A stretch of 23,258 nucleotides of DNA from an uncultured Acidobacteriota bacterium. Its GTDB lineage: Bacteria; Acidobacteriota; JAAYUB01. The notes below the pieces were generated by a model that did no database searches, had not been told where the DNA came from, and saw nothing but the letters and a program-made list of their open reading frames with translations. Shown here one piece after another: positions 23,215 to 23,258 of this stretch. Numbering within the stretch: position 1 is the stretch's first letter; each line of letters opens with the position of its first letter. The position numbers and the translations under genes were made by a program. Location: positions 1-23,258 of the forward strand of contig CALAMB010000274.1 of NCBI GenBank assembly GCA_937925645.1, given 5' to 3'.

Positions 23215-23258
23215 GAGAAGATCCCAGCAGATATCGTTCGTCGACTCCGAAGCGCCTC

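Larger units (their letters stand above)
22816..23258. other. 443-bp gene-poor stretch rich in repeats, no supported gene
   Basis: From the uvrA-paralog stop to the right edge I see no convincing coding region. The first about 250 bp are markedly AT-richer than the rest of the window. It holds, in order, an octamer tandem repeat, an AT-rich segment (22872-22918), CCGAAGTCCGAT repeats, a GAGGATCGAGGCGCGAGCACGATTAC-like segment sharing words with the repeat island after purA, a 17-bp palindrome and a double hairpin. The 103-codon frame across it is made of these repeats and is not counted as a gene. Confidence 0.7.

Noticed and set aside
23203..23256. Possible C-terminal end of a minus-strand gene entering from the right (17 codons ending in TAA inside hairpin 2)
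   Set aside because: Too short to recognise; the other minus frames are also open here, so no coding claim can be supported.

Overview
This is a GC-rich, gene-dense bacterial chromosome segment with 17 protein genes and no recognisable rRNA, tRNA, CRISPR array, transposase or phage gene. Two traits suggest Acidobacteriota or a close relative. One is the set of large Ser/Thr-kinase-type proteins, including one that opens with the short CPxC...FCxEDGTPL zinc ribbon common on kinases of that phylum. The other is the microsatellite-like and palindromic intergenic repeats. The assignment is an inference; no rRNA or other marker gene here settles it.

Region 1 (1-4757, minus strand) is a compact signalling operon. 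It reads: a small hexad-repeat protein, then a membrane receptor-ATPase (periplasmic amino-acid-type binding domain, one TM helix, cytosolic AAA-type NTPase), then a protein joining a related ATPase to an intact PknB-type Ser/Thr kinase, which runs off the left edge. The middle and last genes share the same ATPase signature and sit 4 nt apart. The simplest model is ligand sensing outside, NTPase switching inside, then protein phosphorylation. This is the best candidate in the window for an undescribed system.

Region 2 (4927-7258) holds a DUF5924/DUF2914-like membrane protein (+) and a MATE/ANK-like multi-pass transporter (-). They converge and overlap by 26 bp.

Region 3 (7396-11249) is one giant gene of 1247 codons: zinc ribbon, a kinase fold that has lost its catalytic residues, a linker with repeated Thr-hydrophobic motifs, a Pro-rich stretch, a TM helix, a PEGA domain, TPRs and a C-terminal beta-rich domain. 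It has its own likely promoter and a strong terminator.

Region 4 (11285-15931) is housekeeping: rsmA-nth-AI-2E-family permease on the minus strand with coupled or near-coupled starts, and divergently trxA and purA on the plus strand. A very good sigma70-type promoter precedes trxA.

Region 5 (16064-19931, minus) is a five-gene cluster: two small exported or membrane-anchored proteins, a group II PLP-dependent decarboxylase, a secreted protein and a HAD phosphatase. A shared TATAAT-rich region separates it from a divergent uvrA paralog (19981-22815, +), which may be translated from a leaderless mRNA.

Region 6 (22816-23258) has no supported gene. It carries an octamer tandem repeat, CCGAAGTCCGAT repeats, an odd palindrome and a double-hairpin REP-like element. 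A second repeat island, a long TCGTAA-type inverted repeat, lies between the convergent purA and HAD phosphatase genes.
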